From NCBI RefSeq assembly GCF_932294415.1, contig NC_065536.1:46907854-46971853 (forward strand): a stretch of 64,000 nucleotides of DNA. The letters run 5' to 3'. Position numbers and translations under genes: made by a program. This document shows, one piece after another, positions 1 to 11,583 of the stretch (its first letter is position 1; each line of letters opens with the position of its first letter). The notes below the pieces were generated by a model. The model ran no database searches. It was not told the DNA's origin and saw only the letters and a program-made list of their open reading frames with translations. Source of the stretch: Quercus robur. Lineage: Eukaryota > Streptophyta > Magnoliopsida > Fagales > Fagaceae.

Positions 1-1673
1 AATTAAAGTGTCAAGTTATCTAGAGAAGTTAATTATCATTGATGATCTAGCACATTTACAACATTTTATTTTCAAACAATTTAGAGTTTCAATTGGGTTA
101 GGTTTTATTAGTCTAGTGTATTTGAGTCCTTATCGTTAAAAATAAGAAAAAATAATGTTAAAACTACTACAAATTTTATTATAGATCATTATAAATTAAC
201 ATGACAATTAATGTGATTAGTGAACTTTAAAAATAATTAATAAAATTTTGATTTACTAGTTTATGATTAGTGACACATTAGTTTATAAGCATTACAAATG
301 AGAAAAGTAGTACACAACCATTTGAAAAAAGAAAATAGTTATTATCATAAACATTTGAGTCTTGTTATAAAATTATATTATCTATCTATACTACATATAA
401 GAGGATTCTCATTTTTCAACTGAACTTTTTTGTTGTTCAAAAATACTCTCATTAATGAATGGTAATTTCATTTAGAAATAGGGTCATGAATGTCAAATAA
501 CAAATTTCATTTCGAATTCAAAAAGAGAATTCTTAAAATTTAGGATTTTTTCCCTTCACGTTCAAAAAAGAAATTATGGTTATTTCTTAACTTTAAAGTT
601 TATCATTTTTATTTGTTTGAAAAATAAAAAAAATATTTCTAAATTATAATAGATGCAAATTATTAATTTTTACAAAAAAAAAGAAGAATCTTTGAGCACG
701 CATCTGAGCACGTGCTTAGATGCTAGTTATATATATGAGAATTATTTTGTGAAGAGGTGGGTCCTTAGGCCTAGGCCTTGGGCTGCCCGGTCTTTCTCTC
801 TATCAATCTAATTAGTTTTAAACATAGCCAAAATTATTATTTTTAAAATAAAATAAAAATTTAATCTGACTACAATATTAAGGCAATGTTTGGTTGGAGT
901 GAAAATATGGAAGATGAAAAATGGTAGAAAGAAAATAGGAGAGATTTTGGATAAACATAGTGTTTGGTTGGAGTGATTTTAGGAAAAAGAAAATGATGAA
1001 GCTGTTTGCTTTCTCCATAAATCCATAGTTTTTCAGCCCTCCCAAATTGGAGAGAAAATGGGAAGAAGTAGTTTGATGAAAATTACTTATCTATCCTTTT
1101 CCCTTCCCCAAAGTAAATTCACATTAAAAAAAAAAAAATGTTTCTAGGTTCTTTGCTACAATAAAGTTAATTTTTTTTCTTTGGGTTCTTGAACTCTTTT
1201 TTAAGGTTTGGGTGACTTATTTTATTCCAAAACAATAATTTATTTTTCCTTTATAAAATATTTATATAAAAATAATTACTCCATATGTAATAAGAGCGTA
1301 GGAATTAATTTATACAAATTCTATATTTTATCCCTCACTTTCTAACTAATTTATGAGTGTAAGAATAAATTTATACAAATTTTATATTCTATCTCTCAAC
1401 TTCCAACTAAACATAAATGAGTACACTCAAAATCTCTTAAATCTATTTTTCCATCTTCCACTTCTGTCTTTTTTCCATCCTTCCTTGACCTTGGTCTTCG
1501 ATCTAGAATTTGAAGGATTAAAAGAAAAGAAAATGATAGTAAAAACTCCTATAAAAACAGTACGCGACACGTGGAACTGTCCATACACGTGGCCATGCTA
1601 AATCTAAGTTTGTTCGCGGCGAAATGAGACAGACAGAAACGATCTTGTAAAGTATAGGAAACAAAACAAAGAA
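1..1673. other. AT-rich intergenic sequence, no gene recognised
   Basis: No coding region is supported here; the short frames are AT-rich noise. Near 880-1000 a phrase of the type GTTTGGTTGGAGTG appears twice about 80 bp apart, which looks like debris of a small transposon. Two ACACGTGG or ACACGTGGCC-type G-box sequences sit 17 bp apart at about 1566-1590. They could be regulatory, but no plus-strand gene follows them. Confidence 0.5.
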
Positions 1674-1793
1674 CTAAAATCTTGGAATTTTACCCGAATT
1701 GACTGGTAACATCCCAGAAACTTGAACGCATCTTTCTTTTCTTAGAAACCAAACAAGAACATTTATAAAAGAAAAAAAGAGAAAAGGAAATAC

Positions 1794-2222
1794 CTGAACG
1801 TCGAATTCAATGAAATCAATACGGAATTTAGAGGCTGCATTGAAAGAGAGGATGGAATTCTCTTGGATGGATTTCATTCTTGGGTCACAAGATTGCAAAA
1901 TGTTCATGCCACTACCTCTGTGTCCAATCACCATGAATTTCGGGAGATTATAGCCAAATTTTACTTCATCATCACCATCATCATTAACGCCTATAACAAC
2001 ACAACCAAACCAAAACACAATAAGACCCAGAACTTAATATAATTGAACTGTTAGAGAAAAAAAAGAAAAGAAAAGAAAAGAAAAGAAGAGAGGAAAAAGA
2101 AAAAGTTTCTAATTTAAACAGTGACCTTTGAAAAACCGGGTGGAGCATAAGGCTAATGGGGAGTTCTCTGGAACTTGATCAAGATTGGGAACGTCAGAGA
2201 CATGGACGGCTTTGAGAGCCAT
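1794..2222 (-). pseudogene. 5' part of a glycerophosphodiester phosphodiesterase (GDPD1-3 type) gene
   Basis: GDPD enzymes hydrolyse glycerophosphodiesters to glycerol-3-phosphate and an alcohol. Two exons on the minus strand join in frame. Exon 1 runs 2222 to 2126 from an ATG (protein start MALKAVHVSDVPNL). Exon 2 runs 1990 to 1794 and ends with FDVQ. Together they encode 98 residues. Exon 2 carries the family's N-terminal catalytic block: the HRG motif in VIGHRGSGMN, the QENS motif, and the metal-ligand pair Glu/Asp in IEFDVQ. The full enzyme is roughly 370-390 residues, so most of the TIM barrel is missing. A degraded piece of the next exon may lie at about 1674-1716, where GMLPVNSG aligns loosely with the expected DGCPVIFHD, but it is out of frame. 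Nothing recognisable follows down to position 1. I call it a truncated gene; a very long intron running off the window cannot be excluded. Confidence 0.72.
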
Positions 2223-2229
2223 TACTTAT

Positions 2230-3400
2230 CTTCAAGATTTTTTTTTTTTTTGGAAGTAAAAAGACAGGAGACCATAAAATTTTTTTGAGGTTGAGGCAAA
2301 AAAAGAAAGAACACAGTCACAGAATGCGAGGATGGGTATTTGAAATTGAAGGGATGGGCTTAAGCCTAAAAGCCCAAGACGTAATATATAGCAGAGCCAT
2401 CGCTTATCTTCAAGATTGTTATTTTTTGGTTTTATTAGGAAAGAATAACAGAATATTCCAATTATTTTTATTTTTATTTTTAAAGTGCTTTAGCAGAAGG
2501 ACCTACCTAGACCTAGAGACTTCTTCTCCCCCAAAAAAATATTCCATTCATGAGAGGGTTAATTTGGTTACTCACTACCTATCTATCTATATTGTTAATA
2601 ACATTTTTTTTATTAAAAATATCAAGTATTTTTACCACATATGGGAGATAGGAGAAGGTCTTAAAAAAACTGATAGTGGTGTATTTTGACATACCAAAAT
2701 ACCCTCACATAAATTAACGAACTCTTTAAAATACTCTAGTTAAATAATTTAAAATGAAAAAAAAAAAAAAAACACAAACAAGTTAAAATCGTAATTTACT
2801 ATTTTAAAAACTAACAAAAAGTTCCTGAATTTAAGGGGCTTCTTCTATTTGGGATAGATATTTTACGTGTTCTAAAGTCCTCTCAAATACAACTCATGTG
2901 ACCTTAAAAAGTTTTAAATATTAGGGTTAGATGGGTCAAATTACTACTTTTCAAAACTCTTAATGTTAAATAAATTTTCAAATACCTAAATGAGCCACTC
3001 TCCCATATTCTTCAAATTCAACAAATCTAAAAATATATATATTAAAATTCATGAGTTTCAGTTGCAAACAATTTCTTCCATTGACATCAACCATTAACTC
3101 ACGTACAAATAACTAATTGAAAAAAAAAAAAAAAACTTGATAATATACCCAAAAAAATTTTAAAACTTCCCTTTTACCATCATCTGACAATAACTAGCAA
3201 TTTCAAACTTTCAATGTCATCCAAAAAATAAAAACATCCCATCTCATCATCTTTATCTATTATGGCCATTGTTTTGAAACCTAACTCGACGGTTTGACTA
3301 GGTTAATTAGGAATCGGCCCTTGGGTCGGTTTTATTGGTCATGATTTTGGAGCCTTTTTGATTTGGGAAAAATGTTGGAAATAACATCCCAACATCTCAT
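2230..3400. other. AT-rich non-coding stretch
   Basis: No gene, RNA or complete mobile element was recognised. A phrase from the GDPD start region (CTTATCTTCAAGATT at about 2226) recurs at about 2404, suggesting a small local duplication. Several poly-A runs are present. Confidence 0.5.
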
Positions 3401-3419
3401 CTCACCATCTTTTTCTATT

Positions 3420-3950
3420 AGAGTATCAACATTAGCTATGCTAAAAAAATGTTATATTGGCACATCAAAAAGTTACTTTATCTATTTTAACACACCATTT
3501 TACAATTTATCTACATCACATATTCTATTTTTCCATACATCACATTAAAATAATATATATAACACATTAAAATGACCTAAAAAAAAAACTCCTACAATAT
3601 AAAAATAAATAAATACAAAACTCATAGCCACCACCACCACCACCCAACCACCCATATATAGCTCACCCCACCACCACCCAACCACCATCACCTATTGTAA
3701 CCAAAACTCAAAATCAACCCAACCACCACCCGCTGTCGTAATTATCTCCAAAATCATCCCACAAGTACAACCACCGCAACCCACCAAAATCAGCCAATCA
3801 TAACCCATCAAAATCAACTTACAACCACAAACAAAACCCATAGAAACAATCAAAAAACACCATCACCACAGCCATTGCAATGACCAACACAACCAATGCA
3901 ATAGCAACTGGCCTACTGAGAGAGATTCGGTAGTGAGAAGAGAGAAGCAA

Positions 3951-4033
<83 letters not shown>

Positions 4034-4500
4034 AACCCGAATCAATGAAACCAAACCAAAAGGAAGAGACTTTTGGCCAAAGATCAAAGGAAAAAATAGA
4101 AAAATGCGTAAGAAATATAAAATAGCGAGAGATAGAGAAAAGAGTGGTAGTGACGACCACTATTAATGATGGTTTTGTCGAGAAACCTTTGGTGGTGGGA
4201 TGGCAACTCTTAGGGTTTGGCCCTTTTAAGCTAAGATTGAGCCGAGGGAGAGGTTTGAAAGTGAGGAAGTGAGAGCCACCGTTGCTAATGGTGATGATGG
4301 CCGGCAAGAGGTTGAGTTCTTGGAGCTTGGCCATGGAGGCTTGGGTAAGACAAAGAGCTACAAGTTTAGAGAGAGTAGAGATGTGTTGAGGGAGGAGAGA
4401 GAAACGTTAATAAAATAAGAATAAAATTTTTAGCATTGTTGTCCATACCATTCCAATAGTAGGATGGTACTATAGCAAATGCCAAATTTATTTAGCATAT
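3420..4500. repeat. Low-complexity block with CCA-rich tract and long GA microsatellite
   Basis: About 3630-3800 is rich in CCACCA and CAACCA. About 3951-4029 is a nearly pure GA repeat of about 39 units. Long open frames on both strands (Arg-Glu repeats on plus, Ser-Leu on minus) are products of the repeat and not genes. The flanks contain TTTAGCAT- and ATGCTAAA-type sequences at about 3433 and 4430, reminiscent of the ends of Harbinger-like MITEs, but I could not fix ends or a target duplication. Confidence 0.7.
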
Positions 4501-4523
4501 GGCCATTGTTTTGAAACTTGGAA

Positions 4524-4810
4524 AAGCCACGAACAAATATTTTTTAAATGCTAAAAATATGTTCATTCATTTAGACATATGGGTCACATGATAATTAATA
4601 CTTAATAGCGGTTCTATAAAAATTGATACATTGCTGATCCATACAGCTCATCTACATTTTGAAAACGATGTGGCTGTTTGTACACTCGATCTACAAAATA
4701 AAATCTAAATTGCAAAATAGAAAAAATGAACAAGATTTAAAATATAAAGGATCCTTTTTTGTTTCATCCCGTTATGTACCTTTCATTTTCTTAGTTTTGC
4801 TAATTACCTT
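4524..4810. repeat. Left part of ancestral segment copy A (duplicated at 34587)
   Basis: This stretch matches 34587-34868 almost base for base over about 285 bp, for example the phrase ATGTTCATTCATTTAGACAT in both. In copy A the match stops exactly where the Gypsy LTR begins and resumes after its 3' LTR at 17858. Copy B is continuous there, so B represents the pre-insertion state. Confidence 0.88.
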
Positions 4811-5402
4811 TGATGGGGATAAGCGCTAAGTATAGTTCGTCCTTGAGTTGTCGTCCACATCATAGAAGAAACTACCTCGTCTCTTCTAGGAATGAGAACA
4901 CCTGAGAAAAATCGTCCAAAGGTAACCAAGTCAGGCCATGAAGATACTTCTTCATGGATGAGTGTGTTTATGGACGATATGATCACAGACGAGTGAATAA
5001 CACTTGGTGAATTTCATGGAAAAAACTTTCACAAGATTCACATAAACAAAATATGACACATTACATGGCACGTGGAAGGAATTCCATATACAACGCCTCA
5101 TGTAACCCATTTTATTTGTTAACCGCCAACATTACCCATGATGGTAATGGATCCAAACAAGTAGACCCACATCTAACTCTCTATAAAAGGAGAAGATTCC
5201 TTTCACACAGGGTAAGTTCTGACCATTCGCTATTTTCCTTCCTGGTGTCCTGGAGAGAAAACTGACTTAACTATCGGAGGGTCCTTGGCCAAGTCACACT
5301 GGTCACCTTTGACGGTTTTTTCTTTCTTTTTAGGCCTTCCAAGCAACCATAAGTCCATTGAAGCCTGGAGCATTCAGCCTATTGATTTTCTGTGCATCAT
5401 CA
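4811..5402 (+). repeat. 5' LTR of the Tat-type Gypsy element
   Basis: It begins TGATGGGG and ends CATCATCA. It matches 17266-17857 over the same 592 bp length. A TATA box (CTATAAAAGG) lies at about 5181-5190, which places the transcription start shortly after it. Confidence 0.92.
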
Positions 5403-5422
5403 ATTAGTGCCATCTATGGGAA
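5403..5422 (+). promoter_or_regulatory. Degenerate primer-binding site
   Basis: Directly after the 5' LTR the sequence ATTAGTGCCATCTATGGGA resembles the TTGGCGCCGTCTGTGGGA type of PBS common in plant Gypsy elements. The differences are mainly G-to-A and C-to-T, the expected decay of methylated CpG. Confidence 0.7.
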
Positions 5423-5470
5423 AGATTAAATTTGTGTTTTGCAATTTATCTTTCTTTGACAAAAGGCATT

Positions 5471-7978
5471 ATGGTTCGGACAAGGTTAATGACCACTAGT
5501 CCAGGCCACCAGAAGAGTGGAGATGCTTCCAATCACCCTAATTGCGCTCACTAGTCAGCACCTGTTATGCAACCGCCTTCCATCCAACAAATGTAGTCCA
5601 TGATAGCCGCCATGGCAGAGCTAACCCGTCAGAATCAGGAGTTGACTCGAGAGATCAACCAAAGAAGGCAACATCATGAAAGGTGTGTGGAAGGGCAAGC
5701 CTAGAGTCAAGAAGTTAGAGGAGAAGAAGTTGAGCACGAAAATCACTTAAGGGGTATCGTTTCACGTAGGGTACCACACTTGGAAGAGGAGAAGGATCAA
5801 ATGAGGAGAGCAGTGGACGTGATGAGAGAAAATATGAGAAGGACGAATCACGTAGATGATTTAGTTCATTGAACTGATTCCCCTTTCATAGCGTCCATCA
5901 ATAGTCATCCCTTGCCTTCCAAGATCAAGATGCCCGCGTTGGATTTGTATGATGGGACGCATGACCTATGTGATCACATTGCTACCTTTAAGACCACAAT
6001 GCACCTTCAAGGGGTTTTGGATGAGATAATGTGTAGGGACTTTCCAACCACTCTTAAAGGACCATCACGACTTTGGTTCAGCAAGAAACCTCCAAACACC
6101 GTTGGTTCTTTTGAAGAGTTGAGTAAGTTATTCGTCAATAACTCCATTGGAGGTCAAAGGCATAAGTGTTCCTTGTCCAGCCTACTAACTATAGAGTAAG
6201 GAGAGAATGAAAGTTTGTGGTCCTTCATCATTTGTTTCTGTTAGTACATATGTGATTCAATGTTAGGAACATATGTCAATATTTTATGTAATTGGCTAAT
6301 CCTTTGACAAAATACATTTTACTTGTAATTGGGTAAATCTAGGATGTGTTTAATATTTCAAGGAACAAGGTTTCAAGTTCAAGTGTTAAAGCCTTGCAAG
6401 TCTGTCCTAGAAACAAGTAAAGAAATGCTGGTTTTTAAAGCTCGACAGCTAGCATCTATCGAGATTTATAAGTTGCTGAAGCTTGTGGCTTGATAGCTAG
6501 CTCAATAGATGGCTATCGATCGAGGTTTATGAAACTCAATTTTTCAGAACTGTTTTTCATCCAATCCGTGAGTATGTGTTTAGACTTTCTTTTCTCACAA
6601 CCCTAAACATATGTAAGGATTATTTTCAGGGCCGTCAAAGGTTACACAAGTTGCACAAGTGTGAAGCAGCGTCTTGTTTATGCAAATTGTGACTGGAGAC
6701 AGAATTTGCCCTAATTCATCTTTCTCTTGAAGAAGCTACTGTGTTTGTACATCATAGAGTTTTGTAACCAATGAGCTTCTTGATCTTCATCGTGTGATGA
6801 ACTGAAGAACTTTGTAGTTAACATCTTTATCAAGTTAGTGATTAAGTCGCGTACTGGGATCTGCGCATCTATTAGTTAGTCACGTACTAAGAGCCGTGCA
6901 TTGAAAGGAAAGATTGTCACTAAAGGAAAGATTGTCACTACAAAACAAGTCCAATTGGGTATTGGGGTAAGGGTTCAACTGTAGGTTGGTATAAGGTACT
7001 GAGATTCCTTTACTTGTAACTGCTTGTTTTGATAATAGTGGATTCTCGGGAGTGGTGACCTTAAAATCACCCGGTGGGGTTTTTGCCGTGTAGGTTTTCC
7101 TCAATTGTAAACAAATCATCATGTCAATTTAATTTCCGCTGCATTTAGTTTAATTGGTGATTTGTTTGTGCTATCACGCATTTTGCATGTTTATTTGATT
7201 AATTAATAAACTTGGCTAATTAATCAATTAATTCATCACAAGGGGTCAATACTTTTTTAGCCTATTAGTTTCAATAGGGAAGCCTTGACAGTTGACAAGA
7301 TGGATGATAAGCTATTGTTAGCAGCCTTCCACAATGGGGTTAGTTCAGATTTATTCATTCATAAGCTCTATGATCAAGAACCACAGACCATGGTTGAACT
7401 CGACCATTTAGCCCAAAACTTCATGAATGTAGAAGATGAGATTATTGCCAAGAAGATGATAGAGAGTAGAGCGAATGGAAGCAGACCTCCGACATCATCC
7501 TAAATAAGGCCCTTGCCCAAAGAAGGCCCGAATGGGGGAGAAGAAAGATAGATATAATAGGAAGACAGGTTCATCTTCAGGAAGAGGTCAGCATTACACG
7601 CCCTTGAATGTTTCACTTGATCAAGTGCTTATGCAGATCAAGGATGACTCAGCTTTGAAGTGGTTGGAGAAGATGAAGGGAGATCCCAACAAGTGCAATA
7701 AGAATAAGTATTGCCGCTTCTATAGAGATCACGAGCATGATATGGACAAGTGCTATGATTTGAAGCAACAGATTGAGAGTCTCATTAGGCAGGAAAAGTT
7801 GAGAAATTTTCTTGGAAGAGATCACAAGGACAAGAAATTAAAGGGGAAGATAGAAGAGCCATCACGGCCCCCGCTTGGAGAGATAAGAGTTATAATAGGA
7901 GGAACTTTTACCAGACAATCTTCCAAGTCAAGGAAGACCTACTTGAAGGTGGGGCAGAACGTCCAACTCTCTGAATGA
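5471..7978 (+). pseudogene. gag of the Tat-type Gypsy element, split by a solo LTR
   Basis: Gag forms the retrotransposon particle. Translation from the ATG at 5471 gives a charged N-terminal region with in-frame stops. At 5912-6233 comes the gag core (KMPALDLYDGT, then LKGPSRLWF). The reading breaks at 6239 where a solo LTR is inserted and resumes at 7268 (REALTVDKMDDKLLLAAFHNG). Near 7711-7760 a CCHC-like knuckle reads YCRFYRDHEHDMDKCYDL, the usual Tat form. The last part ends at 7978, ten bases before the protease-pol frame. It cannot make a full product: there are stops in the first 400 bp and a 1 kb insertion. Confidence 0.88.
6239..7267 (+). mobile_element. Solo LTR inserted in gag (TGTTAG family)
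   Basis: A 1029 bp unit runs from TGTTAGTACATATG to TAGCCTATTA and is flanked by perfect 5 bp target duplications GTTTC (6234-6238 and 7268-7272). Reading across the empty site restores the gag frame. The same family occurs at 52181, 54984, 56369 (inverted) and 60716. The intact end is CTATCA; here the final CA has become TA. No internal region is present, so it is a solo LTR left by recombination. Confidence 0.93.
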
Positions 7979-7987
7979 CCACCAAGG

Positions 7988-8440
7988 ATGAGGGGGACAA
8001 ATGAGCAGGCTATCACTTTCACGGACGAAGATGCTAGAAGGGTTCATCATCCACATGATGATGCAATTGTCATAACTTTGGTTATAGCAGACTACACGAC
8101 TAGAAGGGTGTTGATAGACAATGGAAGTTTAGCAGATATCTTGTATTATCCTGCTTTTCAGCAGATGAGGCTTGAACAAAACCAATTGCGTCTAGTGAAG
8201 GAGTGAAGGTACAACCGATGGGCACTATTACTCAACCTGTTTTGGTAGGGGCATACCCATAGCAGATAACTAAAGAAGTAAATTTCCTCGTTGTGGATTG
8301 CTCGTCTTCATACAATGCAATCATTGGACGGCCAACTCTGAATAGTTGGAAAGCAGTGATGTCCACTTACCACCTATCTGTCAAGTTTCCCACAGATTTT
8401 GGAATAGGGCAAGTACAAGGAGATTAGTTAGCAGCTAGGG
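7988..8440 (+). pseudogene. Protease region of Gypsy pol
   Basis: Aspartic protease of the element. The motif VLIDNGSLADILYYPAF (about 8109-8157) contains the DNGS active-site variant typical of plant Tat elements, followed by [19 protein letters not shown] (about 8283-8338). An in-frame stop follows VKE at 8204. Confidence 0.85.
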
Positions 8441-8479
8441 AATTCTACTTAGCTATGTTGGCTATGGATGAGCATGTGT

Positions 8480-9500
8480 AGACGATGAATATAGAGGAGA
8501 GAAGGGTTGCTGCGGAGCCTACTGAAGTACTGGAAGACGTTCATTTGGACGAGAATAAGCTTGAGAGGTTTACCAAGATTGGAGCAAGCATGGAAGAGAA
8601 GACGAAGCAAGACCTCGTTCAGTTCTTGAAGAAGAGCATCGATGTTTTCACATGGAGTCATGAAGACATGCCAGGGATTGACCCAAGTTTCATTACCCAT
8701 CTTCTAAATGTGTATCCTTCCTCCAAGCTTATATGTCAATAGAAGAGGGTCTTTACTCCATAACAAGTTAATGCTATCAATGAAGAATTCTAGAAGTTGA
8801 CCATGACAAAAATTATTCGGGAAGTTTATTACCCAGATTGGTTGGCTAATGTGGTGATGGTCAAGAAGGCTAATGGAAAATGGAGTATATGTGTGGACTT
8901 CATTGATTTAAACAAGGCTTGCCCCAAGGATAGTTAAAGATTACCACATATTGACTAGTTGGTAGAATCAATTGCGGGTTATAAGTTGCTAAGTTTTATG
9001 GATGCCTTCTCAGGTTACGACTAGATAAGGATGGGCGAGATAGATCAAGAGAAGACATCTATCATTACTAGTTAAGGCTTGTTTTGCTACAAGAATATGC
9101 CCTTCGGTTTAAAGAACGTAGGGGAAACCTATCAGAGGCTGGTTAACCATATGTTTCATCCACAAATTGGATAGAATGTAGAAGTATAGGTAGATGATAT
9201 GTTGGTGAAAAGCTTGGACGAGGAGAAGCATTTGGACGACCTTCAGGAGACCTTAGATACGCTGAGACGATATAACATGAAGTTGAATCTGAGTAAGTGT
9301 GCCTTTGGAGTTTCGTCAGGAAAATTTCTTAGGTTCATGGTTTCACATAGGGGAATTGAAGCAAATCTTGATAAAATCCAAGCAATATTGAATATGGAGC
9401 CACCAAGGAATATCAAGGAAGTCCAATCTCTCACTGGACAAGTTGTTGTCTTTAACAGATTTGTCTCAAAAGCTATTGACAAGTGTTTTTGCCATTTTTC
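8480..9500 (+). pseudogene. Reverse transcriptase region of Gypsy pol
   Basis: RT domain copying element RNA. The order seen is DVFTWSHEDMPGIDP, the WRMCVDFIDLNKACP-like block at about 8880-8925, MPFGLKN at about 9098-9117, and the catalytic box at about 9180-9205. That box reads V-stop-VDDMLVKS: the Tyr of YVDD has become TAG. Several further TAG and TAA codons interrupt the domain. The thumb region (NLSKCAFGVSSGKF) is still open. Confidence 0.9.
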
Positions 9501-9599
9501 AAGGTTCTAAAAAAGGCATTTGAATGGACCGATGAGTGTTAGAAAGCCTTCCAAAACCTTAAGACCTACCTCACAATAGCTCCTCTACTAAGCCCGTCT

Positions 9600-10432
9600 A
9601 TACCAGGTGAAGAATCATACTTGTACTTAGCAGTGTCCCCACATGAAGTGAGTTTAGCATTAGTTAAAGAAGAAGGGAAGATACAAAAGCCTGTTTATTA
9701 TACAAGCCGAGCGCTAAGAGGAGCAGAAGGACGATATCCCACGATGGAAAAGCTGGCCTTTGCATTGATAACAACTTCCAGAAAGTTAAGACATTATTTT
9801 CAAGCCCATGTCATCAATTTATTGACAGATCATCCACTTAAGAAGGAAATGAACAAGTTGGAAGTCGCAGGATGACTAATCCAATGGGCCATAGAACTTA
9901 GTGAGTTTGATGTTAGGTATCAACAAAGTAGTGTGATAAAAGCTCAGGCGTTAGCAGATTTCATTACAGAGTTCACACCAACCAAGGTGAACTAGACGAG
10001 GTAGATGAAGATAAGAAGTGGGTCGTCTATGTAGACGGTTCGTCTACATTATATGCAGGAGGAATAGGAGTTATATTGAAATCCCCGGAAGGGGACAAGT
10101 TGAAGTATGCAGCTCGTGTACAGTACCAAATAACCAACAATGAAGTTGAGTATGAAGTTCTCCTTAAAGGGTTGGAATTGGCTAAGTCCTTAGGGGCAGA
10201 GTTAGTAGTCCTTCAAGGAGACTCTTAGTTGATCATAGGTCAAGTGAATGGAACATGTGAAGCTAAGGAAGAATGGATGAAGAAATATCTCAACAAGGTG
10301 AAACGGCTTGTCAAGAAATTTAAAGAAGCCAGTTTTATTCAAGTCCCAAGGGAGGAAAACATGGAAGCATATGTTTTGGCAAAAGTAGCATCAGCAGAGA
10401 AGATAGTGGATGAGTATGACAAAGTCCAGTAA
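9600..10432 (+). pseudogene. Dual RNase H region of Gypsy pol
   Basis: Two RNase H-type domains lie in tandem. The first (about 9600-9990) has LYLAVSPHEVSLALV and PVYYTSRALRGAE, the degenerate RNase H that follows RT. The second (about 10015-10432) begins WVVYVDGSSTLYAGGIGV, with Asp in YVDGS, Glu in NNEVEYE and Asp in LQGDS. It is the additional archaeal-type RNase H that characterises the Tat lineage. A TAG follows LQGDS at about 10228. Confidence 0.88.
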
Positions 10433-10599
10433 ATGCCAAGCATTGATCTTCCATAGGTATAACAAATTGAAGGAGAAGAAAATTGGATGACCCCCATAGT
10501 GGTTTACCTCAAGGACAAAAGACTTCCAGAGGACAGGGACGAGGCTAGAAGGCTAAGGATCAAAGCAGCTAAGTATGTCCTCATAGACGAGGTGTTAGG

Positions 10600-11583
10600 T
10601 GCTTAGCTCCAGATGAGTCAAACTATGTATTGAGGGAAGTTCATGAAGGAGCATGCGGAAACCATTCAAGAGCAAGAGCAAGAGCACTTGTCCATAAGGT
10701 TGTTTGTGTAGGTTACTATTAGCTGACCATTCAAGCAGATGCTAAGGCTTATGTAAAGGTGTGTGATCAGTGTCAACGCTTCAGTAACGTCCCTAGACAA
10801 CCATCAGAGTACCTCACCTCGATGATAGCCCTATGGCCCTTTGCGCAATGGGGATTGGGTATCTTGGATCCCTTTCCAATAGGAACCATGCAGAAGAAGT
10901 TTTTGGTAGTGAGGATTGATTACTTTGCTAAGTGGGTAGAGGATGAACTCTTAACAAAGATCACACAGCAGAATGTCAAAAACATCATCTAGAAGAGCAT
11001 TGTATGCCGATTTGGGGTTCCTAGGGTACTAGTGTCAGACAATGGACGACAATTTGATAACACACCCTTTAGAGATTTCTACGAACAACTTGGAATAAAA
11101 AATCATTATTCCTCACTCTCCCACCCACTAGCAAATGGACAAGCCGAAGTTGTAAACTGATCTTTGTTAAAGATCGTTAAGACTCGGTTTGAGGGGTTAA
11201 AGGAAATATGGCTAGATGAGCTACCAAGTGTACTATGGGCTTACAGGACAATTACGAGAACCCCCACAGGAGAAACTCCTTTCAAACTAGCCTTGGAAGT
11301 GAAGCAGTCATACCTGCAGAAGTGCACATGGCTAACCATAGAGTGATGAAGTATCAGGACGAGGAGAATGAAGAACAACTTCGTCTTAACCTTGATTTGA
11401 TAGAAGAGGTAAGGATGAATGCAGAACAGAGGACAGTGAGGTATAAAAACCTCATGGCCAGACAATATGATGCAATGGTAAAACCCAAGTGCTTCAACAT
11501 TGGGGATCTCGTCTTAAAAAGGATCTCCTTAGCAACCAGAAATCTAGCCCATGGGAAACTGGGACCTAATTGGGAGGGACCCT
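10600..11583 (+). pseudogene. Integrase region of Gypsy pol, first part
   Basis: The integrase inserts element cDNA. A zinc-finger remnant (CDQCQRFSNVPRQP) starts at about 10762. The core shows VVRIDYFAKWVE, then VSDNGRQFD (second catalytic Asp) and SHPLANGQAEVVN (catalytic Glu). At the first catalytic position WGLGILDPF replaces the usual WGMDILGPF, so the Asp is lost. Stops follow NVKNII and VVN. The frame is cut at 11584 by a solo LTR and continues at 13475. Confidence 0.9.

Noticed and set aside
3819..4334. A 171-codon minus-strand frame and a 77-codon plus-strand frame over the GA tract
   Set aside because: They consist mainly of Ser-Leu or Arg-Glu repeats caused by the GA microsatellite, with no recognisable domain.
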